Source: Paenibacillus sp. FSL R7-0337 (GTDB taxonomy: Bacteria; Bacillota; Bacilli; Paenibacillales; Paenibacillaceae). Taken from it: 64,000 nucleotides of DNA. The notes beneath the pieces were generated by a model. That model saw only the letters and a list, made by a program, of their open reading frames with translations, made no database searches and was not told the DNA's origin. Positions 17,176 to 25,559 of the stretch are shown in pieces. Every line of letters starts with the position of its first letter. Position 1 is the stretch's first letter. The translations under genes were made by a program, and so were the position numbers. The stretch lies in contig NZ_CP150218.1 in the NCBI RefSeq assembly GCF_037969875.1, forward strand, positions 4,030,001 to 4,094,000, in the 5' to 3' direction.

Positions 17176-17931
17176 ATGCTAGAACAAAGAGAAATGATAC
17201 AAATAAACAAAAGTGGATGGGATAAAGTCGCTGATCAATTTTTCGAAGGCTCGTTTGATATTCTTGACTATGGTGATTATGCGCCAACGGAGGAAGAATT
17301 ACATTTACTTGGACAAATTGAAGATAGCATTATTTTAGAAGTGGGTTGTGGTAGTGGGCATACCTTAGAATATCTCGCTAAACGTGGAGCACGAGAGTTG
17401 TGGGGTGTAGATCTATCCAGCTCACAAATAAATACAGCAAAAGAAGTTGTTTCAAACCTAGGCACTCCAGTCACCTTTATTGAATCACCGATGGAAGATA
17501 TTCCGGGTCTTCCAGATAGCTATTTTGATAAAGCCGTCTCCATATATGCACTCGGTTGGACGGTAAATTTACAAAAGACGTTAAGCAATATTCATAGAAG
17601 CCTGAAGTTAGGCGGTACTTTGGTCTTTAGCTGGGAACATCCTGTACACAGTGTTGTTGAATACGCGAATGAACAATTAAGGTTTAGGCGTTCTTATGTA
17701 ATTGAGGGTTTTGAAAAACATGATTCTTGGAGGGGCACACCGATAGTTATGCAATATCGAAAGGTAAGCACTTTTATTAACGAGCTTATAAATGCTGGAT
17801 TTGTTATTGACAAGATAATTGAAGATTCAACATTCGATGATAATGATACAAGTAATTCAAGTAAGTGGTACTCTAATGCAAAGGCAAGAATGATACCATC
17901 TACTTTGATTATCAAATGTCATAAAGTCTAA
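17176..17931 (+). CDS. class I SAM-dependent methyltransferase
   Basis: A 251-residue methyltransferase. Motif I is LEVGCGSGHTLEYL (about residues 54-67), motif II is the acidic WGVDLSSSQI, and FDKAVSIYALGW with the LGGTLVFSWEHP strand follow. These are class I SAM-binding features, closest to the Methyltransf_11 type. Substrate unknown. GAGGTGACCGAGA precedes the ATG. It is monocistronic, ends at the dispersed repeat and is unlikely to share a transcript with the converging U32 gene. Confidence 0.9.
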   Translation: MLEQREMIQINKSGWDKVADQFFEGSFDILDYGDYAPTEEELHLLGQIEDSIILEVGCGSGHTLEYLAKRGARELWGVDLSSSQINTAKEVVSNLGTPVTFIESPMEDIPGLPDSYFDKAVSIYALGWTVNLQKTLSNIHRSLKLGGTLVFSWEHPVHSVVEYANEQLRFRRSYVIEGFEKHDSWRGTPIVMQYRKVSTFINELINAGFVIDKIIEDSTFDDNDTSNSSKWYSNAKARMIPSTLIIKCHKV

Positions 17932-17936
17932 GTTTT

Positions 17937-17972
17937 ACCACTATTTATAATTCGGTTCACCGTAACCTTTCC
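17937..17972 (+). repeat. dispersed intergenic repeat, copy A (partial)
   Basis: Contains TTTACCACTATTTATAATTC then GGTTCACCG, a diverged core of the repeat found at about eight sites in this window. It lies six bases after the methyltransferase stop codon. Confidence 0.6.
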
Positions 17973-18091
17973 CGCAGAAGCCCGTTTACGCATCGTTCCG
18001 GCCGGAGTGTGATTACCCTGCTCCTATCGTCGATATGCTGTAAATATAGGCTCCTGCGAGCTTTTCTTCGAATGACTGTCTTTCAACCTAC

Positions 18092-20335
18092 CTACACAAT
18101 CTCTTTATTAAAATGGCCTCTTGTGTCTGTTTCCTGATTGAACACAGCATGATTCATTGAGCCATTCAATTTGCCTAAGGCCATATGAATGACGTTCACA
18201 ACCTGCTCTTTAGATTCAACGGTGAAGTTTAACCGGAGCGCCTCGATTCCTTTGAGGTTCGCCAGCTCATCTAGAAGATTAAGCGTCTTCCCATTAAGAA
18301 TAATCGCTGTACAATCCTCATGGGAAAGGATAGGGAACGTTGCTTGCTCATCTTTTAACTCATAGCTCTTCGTTCTGCAAATTCTGCATTGATTCATTTT
18401 TCGCATCGGACAATATTTGGTGAACATCAATGGAGCTCTGCCATACACAATCATCTCCAGCGCAGGAGAACCGTCATTTTCTTCAACATAAGCATTCATT
18501 AAATCTTCAATTTGGCTCTTATTCATTTCATAAGATAAAGTGACTCGCTTAGCACCTAATTTATATAGTTCATAGCAGCTAGTAGCATTAATAACATTTA
18601 GAGAATAGTCCGTAACGAACGGATTGGTTCCTCGGTAGTGATGAATTCCGCCATATCCTCCGATCAGCAGCTGCCCTTCTTTTTCCTGATAATCATTCTG
18701 ATTTCTTCTAACCACATTGTCAAAATAGATTTCCGTAATTCCACAGCTCACGCAAGCATCATACTGTTCCTGAGTCGTTACAGAAGCCGTGAGGTATGGT
18801 TGTACAGGGGCAAAGCTTATTTTTTCTTTGGCTTCCACAGTCTTGGTTCTTTTCTTCTGGCTGTTAAGCTTTAAATCATATAAGCCCAGTACAATTTCTC
18901 TTCTTGCTGCATTTAACAGTTTGGCTGGAATAAACGCATTGCCTTCCTCATAATCGACCTTATTGAGTTCGAATATCGTATCATTTAATCTGGAGAATTG
19001 CTTGATGACCTGGTCTTTGGTGGTTGGATTATTAATGGCTTCGCCTAATATTTCCTCACTTTCATAGGAATAATTAAAACCAAAGCCCTCCGCCTCTATG
19101 ACAAGCTTTGAATCTGGATATGCATATACGCTAATATCTAGGTCAAACCGCTTAAATTCTTTTTCCAGTGAGGCTTCTAATTCCTTGTGGTAGAAATAAT
19201 CCTTCGTTTTATAGACTACATCTCCCGCAGACATCTTTTCTTTGACTTTGATATAGCAGACATCATCTGCTGTGTTGATTAAGTCACCGTCTTTGTTGTA
19301 TAGCTTGGCAACCGTCAAATTAACATCTTCATTGTCATGATTTATCCGGATGGTGTCGTTTTGATTTAAAGTACGTGTAAGTGTGATTTCATACCTGTCC
19401 TTCTCAACCCTGCTAATGGTTCCAATCTCATAACCAAAGTGATTAGGTCTTGCGATGTTTGTAATATTCCTCCGGTCCTCGTGGAACAAATATCCTTTGG
19501 TAAAGGTGCGATTGAATGTCTTCTTCAGATTTTCTTTATCTGCTTCAGTGATTTTATGATCTAAGGCCATACGATATTTGGATACCACATTAGCCACATA
19601 CGTAGGCACTTTCATTCGGCCTTCTATTTTTAAAGAATCGATTTCTTTTAGATCATGAATGTAATCAATTGTGTTCAAGTCCTTAGTGGATAAAATATAG
19701 CTTTTGCCTAAAGATGTACCTGTTGTCTGATCCATCAGATCGTATTCCTTACGGCAGGAACCCACACATCTTCCGCGATTTGCGCACCGAAAGCCGCTTA
19801 ATCCTGACATTAGACAGTTTCCCGAATAAGATACACATAACGCACCGTGAACGAAGATTTCTAAAGGGATGTCAGCTACTCTTTTGATCTCTTTGACTGT
19901 TTCAATCTTAACCTCACGGGACAGAACCACTCTTTTCGCGCCAAGTTCTTTGAATAATAAAGTTCCGTCTACATCGTCAATTCCCATCTGAGTGGAACAA
20001 TGTGCTTCCAGATCAGTAAAGTTTTTAACAATATAATCAAACGCCGTCAGGTCCTGGACGATAATGCCATCCACACCGATTTCATTTAATTCGCGGATCT
20101 GCTCTTTCATCTCTTCCACTTCGTTCTCGAACACGATGGTATTCATGGCAACATAGATTTTAACATCCCTCAGGTGCGCATACGTAACAGCCTCATTTAA
20201 CGTTTCCAAGTCAAAATTAGAGGAGTATGCGCGTGCACCAAATTTTTGCATGCCTAAGTATACTGCATCACAACCATTGGATATTGCAGCTTTCAAAGCT
20301 TCCATACTGCCTGCTGGCGCTAATAATTCAGTCAT
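18092..20335 (-). CDS. U32 family peptidase (RlhA/collagenase-like)
   Basis: A 747-residue U32 protein. The N-terminal TIM-barrel-like domain opens LLAPAGSMEAL. The family signature around residues 159-176 (Glu159, GALC with Cys167, SGNC with Cys174, then LMS) is intact, and Cys184, Cys190 and Cys194 follow, the cysteines that bind an iron-sulphur cluster in RlhA-type enzymes. A middle beta domain (DUF3656-like, about 360-480) and a second barrel-like half with KYCPM and CRIC complete it, ending TRGHF. Members hydroxylate 23S rRNA or tRNA, or act as proteases; which applies here is not known. A scrap of a related gene lies at 6962. Confidence 0.9.
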   Translation of the reverse strand: MTELLAPAGSMEALKAAISNGCDAVYLGMQKFGARAYSSNFDLETLNEAVTYAHLRDVKIYVAMNTIVFENEVEEMKEQIRELNEIGVDGIIVQDLTAFDYIVKNFTDLEAHCSTQMGIDDVDGTLLFKELGAKRVVLSREVKIETVKEIKRVADIPLEIFVHGALCVSYSGNCLMSGLSGFRCANRGRCVGSCRKEYDLMDQTTGTSLGKSYILSTKDLNTIDYIHDLKEIDSLKIEGRMKVPTYVANVVSKYRMALDHKITEADKENLKKTFNRTFTKGYLFHEDRRNITNIARPNHFGYEIGTISRVEKDRYEITLTRTLNQNDTIRINHDNEDVNLTVAKLYNKDGDLINTADDVCYIKVKEKMSAGDVVYKTKDYFYHKELEASLEKEFKRFDLDISVYAYPDSKLVIEAEGFGFNYSYESEEILGEAINNPTTKDQVIKQFSRLNDTIFELNKVDYEEGNAFIPAKLLNAARREIVLGLYDLKLNSQKKRTKTVEAKEKISFAPVQPYLTASVTTQEQYDACVSCGITEIYFDNVVRRNQNDYQEKEGQLLIGGYGGIHHYRGTNPFVTDYSLNVINATSCYELYKLGAKRVTLSYEMNKSQIEDLMNAYVEENDGSPALEMIVYGRAPLMFTKYCPMRKMNQCRICRTKSYELKDEQATFPILSHEDCTAIILNGKTLNLLDELANLKGIEALRLNFTVESKEQVVNVIHMALGKLNGSMNHAVFNQETDTRGHFNKEIV

Positions 20336-20420
20336 AAATGATCCTTACCTCCTGCTTCAATAACCGCTCAAATTCAGCACCATTAATCATAAAATAAGAG
20401 CTGCAACTTAAGCTACGGCA

Positions 20421-20445
20421 AAAAGCACAAGCGAGTGGCTTGTGC
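20421..20445 (-). terminator. rho-independent terminator of the SDR-DsbA operon
   Basis: GCACAAGC and GCTTGTGC arms with a five-base loop. On the minus strand it is followed by five T. It separates the DsbA-like operon from the U32 gene. Confidence 0.8.
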
Positions 20446-20465
20446 ATGATTCTTGCGGGGCTTAT

Positions 20466-21104
20466 TTATTGAGCTGCCTGGTTAAGGGCGCTTAAGAATA
20501 TCTCAACGGGCTGTGCGCCGGAAACTGCATATTTTCTGTCAATGACAAAGAAAGGGGCTCCTGTTATTCCTAACTGTTTGGCTGTGGCTTCATCTGAACG
20601 CACTTCGTTAGCATATTTGGATGGGTCCTGAAGAACTGCCTTTGTCTCGTCCCTGTTCATTCCAACGGATTCTGCAATATCTGCTAATGTATCATGATCG
20701 CTAATCAGCTTGGCTTCCGTGTAATACGAATAGAACAGCTTCTCGGATAATTCCTTATCTTTACCAACCGATTTGGCATATTGGGTTAGACGATGAGCAT
20801 CAAACGTATTGGTAGGCTTCATTCCGTCGAAATTATACACCAGACCCATCATTGCCGCTTGTTGCCCAAGCTTAGCATTTGCCTCTTTCGCTTGCTCGAT
20901 ACTCACACCATGTTTCTCAGAGGCCATTTGATGCATATTTTTGCCAGAGTACAATGATGCTTGCGGATTAAGTTCAAAGCTTCTATATTCAATCACCACT
21001 TCATTCTGATGAGCGAATTGCTCCAGTGCAGATTCTAACCGCCGTTTACCAATATAACAGAATGGACAAACATAATCCGACCATATCTCGATTTTCATTT
21101 CCAA
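20466..21104 (-). CDS. DsbA family oxidoreductase (FrnE-like)
   Basis: A 212-residue cytoplasmic thioredoxin-fold protein of the FrnE/2-hydroxychromene-2-carboxylate isomerase type. The active-site CPFC (Cys13, Cys16) follows WSDYVC, with the cis-Pro loop in GITGAPFFVID near residue 175. Such proteins catalyse disulphide or thiol chemistry in the cytoplasm. It has no signal peptide. GGAGG sits well before the ATG. It is the last gene of an operon with two NAD(P)-binding oxidoreductases (gap of 16 bases). Confidence 0.9.
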   Translation of the reverse strand: MEMKIEIWSDYVCPFCYIGKRRLESALEQFAHQNEVVIEYRSFELNPQASLYSGKNMHQMASEKHGVSIEQAKEANAKLGQQAAMMGLVYNFDGMKPTNTFDAHRLTQYAKSVGKDKELSEKLFYSYYTEAKLISDHDTLADIAESVGMNRDETKAVLQDPSKYANEVRSDEATAKQLGITGAPFFVIDRKYAVSGAQPVEIFLSALNQAAQ

Positions 21105-21120
21105 GCCTCCTTTTTGGAGC

Positions 21121-21771
21121 TTATTTGTTGTAGACGATAGGCATTTTTCTAATCATATGGTTGTCACGGGTGGCAGCGTACATGATATTAGCAACATTTT
21201 CCCTGGAAACCGATAATTTAGCCGATTGATCTCCGAATGAATAGTCATAGGATTGCCCTTTGTGTTTAACATTGGGGTTAATAATTCGGACAACTGTCCA
21301 ATCAAGGTTCGATTGTTTAATAATTCCTTCCATTTTCTTTATCTCTGCATAACCGTTTGGAAGGAAAACTTTGGCCATCACACCTGGAAGTATCGTCGAC
21401 ATGTTTTTCTTATCGTCATCTGATTGCAAAGCCGGCGTCGCAAGTGTAATTAACCTTGTTTTGTTATGCTTCTTCATAGCCCTAATCATCAGCTCATGTC
21501 CGTCTGCAATCGGCGTCCCTTTAAGCTTTCGTGACATATCGGATGCTGGTCCTAGTGTGCTGATTACGACATCTGATTTAGCAACAGCCTGCTCAATGGT
21601 TGTAGCATTCGATAGTTCCCCTTGTACAAAGCTCAAATTGGGATGTTTGAGGCTAATTTTGTGGGGGTTTCTAACATATGCCGTAACAAAATCTCCGTGA
21701 TCTAGAGCTAATTGTGTCAGCAGCTGTCCGATTGCACCACTTGCACCAAAAATGGTGATATTCATATTCAC
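21121..21771 (-). CDS. NAD(P)-binding SDR-like (atypical) protein
   Basis: A 216-residue Rossmann protein of the NmrA/atypical-SDR group. The dinucleotide motif GASGAIGQL is at residues 8-16. VISTLGPASD and LITLATPALQ follow the usual strands, and the C-terminal part has SRENVANIMYAATRD, as in SDR_a5/NAD(P)H-binding (PF13460) members. It may be a reductase, a redox sensor or a regulator of transcription factors. It overlaps the preceding SDR gene by four bases (ATGA), so translation is coupled. Confidence 0.85.
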   Translation of the reverse strand: MNMNITIFGASGAIGQLLTQLALDHGDFVTAYVRNPHKISLKHPNLSFVQGELSNATTIEQAVAKSDVVISTLGPASDMSRKLKGTPIADGHELMIRAMKKHNKTRLITLATPALQSDDDKKNMSTILPGVMAKVFLPNGYAEIKKMEGIIKQSNLDWTVVRIINPNVKHKGQSYDYSFGDQSAKLSVSRENVANIMYAATRDNHMIRKMPIVYNK

Positions 21772-22427
21772 ACTCGGTCTTCAGTTATAAATTCTTCTAC
21801 TCTGTCTCTTTTGGTGTACATGTCGTACCAAATATCAGCGATTTTGTCTTGAACTCCTGAATTCGGCTGCATCCAGATTCCGATCGAAAGGTGACCCGCG
21901 TACACACCTTTGTCCGCTAATTCGCTGTTCAAATTAAAGATATAATTACGAAGCCCTGAAACTGCAATTCCGACATTACCCATCATCGGTACCGGGTGGA
22001 TTGCAGCGCCTCCAGTAGTAAATAATAAGGCACCGCTTTGCTTAGCCAGCATTTCCGGCAGCACTTGCCGGACACTCGATAACGCACCTAAAACATTAAA
22101 TTGAAATTGGTATAACGCATTTTCTTCGGTTACATCTAATGTTGGCGCTACGGTGTTGATGCTCGGCGTTGGACTGTATTCGAGAACATCAATAAACCCG
22201 TATTTCTCTTTAACAGCGGCAAAGGCTCTCTCAATTTCTTCTTTATTTAATATGTCCGCTTGAAATGGAGCCGCTTCAATTCCCAATTGTTCTAATTCAC
22301 TAATCAGCTGTTTCAGCTTATCTTCATTTCGGGCAATAAGAGCTACGCGAAAGCCGTTTTGTCCGAATTTCTTCGCAATGGACATTCCTAAACCTGCTCC
22401 TGCTCCAACAATAGCTATAGTTTTCAT
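21768..22427 (-). CDS. short-chain dehydrogenase-like protein lacking the YxxxK pair
   Basis: About 219 residues. The cofactor motif GAGAGLGMSIAKKFG and the following basic residue fit an SDR, and the NNAG position is EYSPTPS. At the active site, where YxxxK is expected, the sequence is MGNVGIAVSGLRNY, so the usual Tyr and Lys are absent and ordinary SDR catalysis is doubtful. I chose the ATG at 22427 because GGGAGATATCAA precedes it. It is the first gene of a three-gene operon, divergent from a broken TetR gene that probably once controlled it. Confidence 0.82.
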   Translation of the reverse strand: MKTIAIVGAGAGLGMSIAKKFGQNGFRVALIARNEDKLKQLISELEQLGIEAAPFQADILNKEEIERAFAAVKEKYGFIDVLEYSPTPSINTVAPTLDVTEENALYQFQFNVLGALSSVRQVLPEMLAKQSGALLFTTGGAAIHPVPMMGNVGIAVSGLRNYIFNLNSELADKGVYAGHLSIGIWMQPNSGVQDKIADIWYDMYTKRDRVEEFITEDRV

Positions 22428-22452
22428 TTGATATCTCCCTTTCAATTAGAAT

Positions 22453-22482
22453 TAATGGTCAATAAGATAAATAATGGTCAAT
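22453..22482. promoter_or_regulatory. direct repeat, probable operator of the SDR-DsbA operon
   Basis: Two identical 11-base copies of TAATGGTCAAT start at 22453 and 22472. On the minus strand each contains TTGACC, close to a -35 box. They lie just upstream of the SDR operon and face the broken TetR gene, so they are candidate TetR binding sites. Confidence 0.5.
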
Positions 22483-22623
22483 GTGTTGTATATTTGTCTT
22501 GTGTTTATTATGATTAATAAAAGGTCAGCATTCAATATTTAATATTTCTGATTTTGAGAGATAACATGCAATTTCAGCTCAAATGTCGTATATCTCACAA
22601 AAAAATTAAGGGAATGAGTTCTA

Positions 22624-23218
22624 ATGAACAAAAAAACCGATTTGCGTATCATTCGCTCCAAACATTCAATCAAAAAAGCGTTTATAGAGCTTCTTACGGA
22701 AAAGGGATACGAAGGAATTACGATTCAAGACATTGCCGATAAAGCGATGATTAACCGGAATACCTTTTACCTTCATTATCAGAACAAACCCCGATTTGTT
22801 AAATGCATCTATGGACGAGTTAATCGAAGAACTAAAGAGTACACTCAAGCAATGCTCAAGCAGCAAAACTCCGTTAAGCGGTTCTATGCTTGAACAACTA
22901 ATGCAAACCATCCTGGAGAAAATCCAGGACAATATCCCCTTTTACAAAGCATTGTTAGTGGATGAGAATAGAATTTATGGTTTTCAGTCAAAAATGGAGG
23001 AAATTATAAAAAACACAGTGGAGGATGGCTTGAATGATGCCCCATTGAAGATTTCAAAGGAATTATTACTCCAATATATCGCATCTACTTTTATGGGTAT
23101 TGTGGTGTGGTGGGTTAAAAATGATTTTTCCTATACCCCAAAGGAACTCGCTTCTCAATTTGGTAAAATTCTAACTCAAGGACATTTTAAAGCCGCAGGT
23201 ATTTCAATCAATGATTAA
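22624..23218 (+). pseudogene. TetR family regulator, frameshifted
   Basis: The first part reads as a normal TetR DNA-binding domain (LRIIRSKHSIKKAFIELLTEKGYEG, then MINRNTFYLHYQNKP). The remaining helical TetR_C domain, of the type with FYKALLVDENR, reads in another frame from about 22796. Removing one C from the run of four at 22790-22793 gives an unbroken gene of about 197 residues (QNKP continuing DLLNASMDEL). The gene is therefore broken by a single-base insertion, or the run causes programmed or sequencing slippage. It is divergent from the SDR operon. Confidence 0.85.
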
Positions 23219-23269
23219 GTGAAAAAATTTGATCAGCTAATTTACCTTTGAAAAAAGTCCAATGGGATT

Positions 23270-23489
23270 AACCTGGTGTAAGAATAGCGATGACAATTTA
23301 GTATGGTTAAATGAAGAATATGCTGATGACCAAGGGGGGGAAGCCAATCTTGCCTGTTTGGTTATTCCTGAACATCGGCTAGTCGCGGTTAGAATGTACA
23401 ATCAAGCAGGTCCAAATCCACCAGGGTACGACTACTTGGAGGATATTAAAGCATTTGGAGACAAAGTCTTAACGTGTACTCTGAACTAA
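23270..23489 (+). pseudogene. internally deleted second copy of the serine hydrolase gene
   Basis: The 73 or so readable codons match the C-terminal part of the serine hydrolase at 8601 almost residue for residue (WLNEEYADDQGGEANL, then ACLVIPEHR, then PPGYDYLEDIKAFGDKV). Between EANL and ACLV, 83 codons (249 bases, 9216-9464 of the intact gene) are missing in frame. The catalytic SxxK half is absent. It is a relic of a duplication; the readable part has no function I can support. Confidence 0.85.
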
Positions 23490-23523
23490 TGTTAGCCAAA
23501 GCTGGATCATCAGGGTTTGCGGG

Positions 23524-23661
23524 AGCGAATTTGTCTGGTCTTCTGCAGGATGGCTTATTGCGGGAGGAGGCCTGGCAGTTCTTGCAGGTGTAACTATTAA
23601 TGAATTTAATACTGCAAAGATGGTTATGCAAAAGTCGTACATTTACATCACCCAACTTTAA
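23524..23661 (+). pseudogene. fragment of a small membrane protein gene
   Basis: A frame of about 45 codons without its own start site, containing one hydrophobic stretch (AGWLIAGGGLAVLAGVTI) and ending at TAA 23659. The composition looks coding, but I recognise no family. It directly follows the deleted serine hydrolase copy and is probably another relic. Confidence 0.4.
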
Positions 23662-23687
23662 AATTCACTAGTAAGGTTTGATCCCCT

Positions 23688-23933
23688 ATGTATTTAAAGA
23701 TATTTATAGTGATTGGTATTGCCTGGCTTATGTTTTTTAGCATATACTCAGCCTACAAAAAAGACCGTAACCCTCAAAACACATCTTTGAGTTTTATAAT
23801 TACTTTTACATTGTTTGGTGTGTCTCTTTTACTGGCAGATAAAACAGATTATTCTTATATATTGGTGCTAATCAGCATAGCTATCCTTATTCATAATATC
23901 AGTATTTTTTTCGGCAGACGGAGAAAGAAGTAA
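23688..23933 (+). CDS. small membrane protein
   Basis: An 81-residue protein with three hydrophobic segments (about 3-20, 35-51, 57-75) and a basic tail GRRRKK, so the C-terminus should be cytoplasmic. I do not recognise a family. No strong ribosome site is seen upstream (AAGGTTTGATC). A good terminator follows at 23951, which supports a real transcript. Confidence 0.6.
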   Translation: MYLKIFIVIGIAWLMFFSIYSAYKKDRNPQNTSLSFIITFTLFGVSLLLADKTDYSYILVLISIAILIHNISIFFGRRRKK

Positions 23934-23950
23934 GCGAATAGCAGGGTTGC

Positions 23951-23995
23951 AAAAGGGAGATTAACAGTTGTTCGTAGCTGCTAATCTCCCTTTTT
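23951..23995 (+). terminator. rho-independent terminator
   Basis: A 13-base stem (AAAAGGGAGATTA and its complement) with an 18-base loop, ending in TTTTTG. Confidence 0.9.
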
Positions 23996-24059
23996 GTAAC
24001 CATCGTTGATACGTTAGCCAAAACGGTGTGATTTCACAACCCCGTGTTATTGACATTCT

Positions 24060-24926
24060 CTACCGGTAATTCTCCACACTCTCATGCAGAAAGGCTTCCA
24101 GCTTACGCGGCTCTCTGCCGAGCAGGCGCCTCACCGTGTCATTTGGACTTTCTGGAACCACCCTGGACATGGTTTGAATCTCCACAACGTGGTTCGCAAG
24201 CCAAGGAGGCATATGCCCGTGCTCGATAAGATTACGGAGTAGTTCTTGGGGTTCCATATTGATGTAACTTATTGGCCGATTAAGCAGGGCGGATAGCCGA
24301 GCCGCGATCTGAGGATAGCTGAAAATCTCTGAACCTGTAAGCGTATATATTTGGCCTGATACCTCAGGGTTAGTTAAAGCTTCTGCGGCAACATCTGCGA
24401 TATCGCGGCAGTCAATGAAGTTACACGGTGAATGGCCCATGGAGCCGAAGAAAACATTTTGGGTTGTAATCGTTGGTGCAAAGCGCATTAGGTTTTGCAT
24501 GAATGCATAAGGGCGCAACACGGTGTGGGTGAGACCTGATCCCCTCAGCACTTGCTCGATTTCTTGATGCCAGCCCGCCACTGCTACTGGAGAGCTCTGC
24601 TCAAAGGCAGGGCTGGATATTTTCACGATGTGCTCGATTCCAGATTCGCCTGCAATCTGAATGATTGAAGTTTCCAATTCAATTTGTCTTGGACTGTTGG
24701 ACATGGCGAGGAAGAGCTGGCTGGCACCTGTACATGCGCGGCGCAGCGATTCGGGGTCAGCAGCATCTGCCCATACGACCTCGATAGCTGATCGGCCCTT
24801 TTCTCCGATCTGCTTACGCAACTTCTCCGGCTCTCTACTCAGAGCCCTGACGGGCACGCCAAGATCAGCCAACCGTTCCACCAGCGCACTGCCTATCGTA
24901 CCTGTTGCTCCCACAATAACTATCAT
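24060..24926 (-). CDS. NmrA/SDR_a-type NAD(P)-binding reductase
   Basis: A 288-residue atypical SDR. The dinucleotide motif GATGTIGSALVERL is at residues 6-19. The pattern then follows NmrA-like and QOR2-type proteins (DAADPESLRRACTGASQLFL; VLRPYAFMQNL). Such proteins reduce quinones or sense NADPH. The ATG at 24926 overlaps the preceding membrane protein gene by four bases (ATGA). An open frame further upstream reads through that gene and was not used. Confidence 0.85.
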   Translation of the reverse strand: MIVIVGATGTIGSALVERLADLGVPVRALSREPEKLRKQIGEKGRSAIEVVWADAADPESLRRACTGASQLFLAMSNSPRQIELETSIIQIAGESGIEHIVKISSPAFEQSSPVAVAGWHQEIEQVLRGSGLTHTVLRPYAFMQNLMRFAPTITTQNVFFGSMGHSPCNFIDCRDIADVAAEALTNPEVSGQIYTLTGSEIFSYPQIAARLSALLNRPISYINMEPQELLRNLIEHGHMPPWLANHVVEIQTMSRVVPESPNDTVRRLLGREPRKLEAFLHESVENYR

Positions 24927-25432
24927 TTTTTTCTTCTCCTTTTGGATGTCAAATGGGTGGTAACGGCAAGACGCCACCGCCATGTCACTATCGTGCTTGC
25001 TATGAATCCAGACAACGGGAAATCGATCCAGACGCGATCGACCCAGGCCAAGTGATGGCCCGGCATCATAAGTTCCAGTACACCAGATGTCACCCATGCC
25101 GCGCATAGGCCATACAAGGACCCGGCTATTGCGAACCCTCCTACCACAACCAAGTGAGGTGCACCTGTGACCCATCGCATATGACCCACCCGGCTGCGCA
25201 ATATAAGGCCAATCATCAAAGCCATCAAGGCTGATGCACCGCCAATTGTGGTCAATGCTCCGATTTGAAGCCCCCTATCAGCAGTAACCAATCCCCCAAT
25301 ACCTGCCATGATGGCAGGAGCAGCATAGGCCATTACAACTTCACGCCATAGTGCAAAGGGCTTTTTTCTGGAACCCACCGTCTTGATACCGTAAGCATCA
25401 TCTGGCGGATACGGGTATTTCATCTGGTTCAT
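24923..25432 (-). CDS. four-segment membrane protein
   Basis: A 169-residue membrane protein with about four hydrophobic segments (about 31-47, 52-74, 88-112, 132-150), a Gly/Ala-rich core and a very basic C-terminus (SKRRRKK). I do not recognise a named family with confidence. It shares an operon with the NmrA-type reductase, with overlapping stop and start. A TTAGGNNCCTAA operator sits in its upstream region, so the pair is probably controlled by the MarR protein at 25560. Confidence 0.65.
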   Translation of the reverse strand: MNQMKYPYPPDDAYGIKTVGSRKKPFALWREVVMAYAAPAIMAGIGGLVTADRGLQIGALTTIGGASALMALMIGLILRSRVGHMRWVTGAPHLVVVGGFAIAGSLYGLCAAWVTSGVLELMMPGHHLAWVDRVWIDFPLSGFIASTIVTWRWRLAVTTHLTSKRRRKK

Positions 25433-25489
25433 TTCGTTACCCCTTCCTTCTCTGAGATCATTCCGTCGAGTGCTTTCAGCGAGATATAA

Positions 25490-25501
25490 TTAGGAACCTA
25501 A
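25490..25501. promoter_or_regulatory. MarR-type operator of the membrane protein-reductase operon
   Basis: A perfect inverted repeat TTAGG-AA-CCTAA, about 58 bases upstream of the membrane protein start. A near-identical site (TTAGG-TG-CCATA on the minus strand) lies inside the promoter of the MarR gene. Confidence 0.65.
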
Positions 25502-25515
25502 CTATATAGGAGTAA

Positions 25516-25537
25516 AAAGAGGCTAGCATTACTAGCC
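25516..25537 (-). terminator. terminator of the marR-like gene
   Basis: GGCTAG and CTAGCC arms with a five-base loop. On the minus strand TCTTTTT follows. It lies 23 bases after the MarR stop codon. Confidence 0.65.
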
Positions 25538-25559
25538 CATTCTACTCATTACTGATGTT

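Noticed and set aside
24927..25175. An 83-codon N-terminal extension of the NmrA-type reductase
   Set aside because: It lies inside the overlapping membrane protein gene, is low in family similarity, and the ATG at 24926 begins exactly at the cofactor motif.
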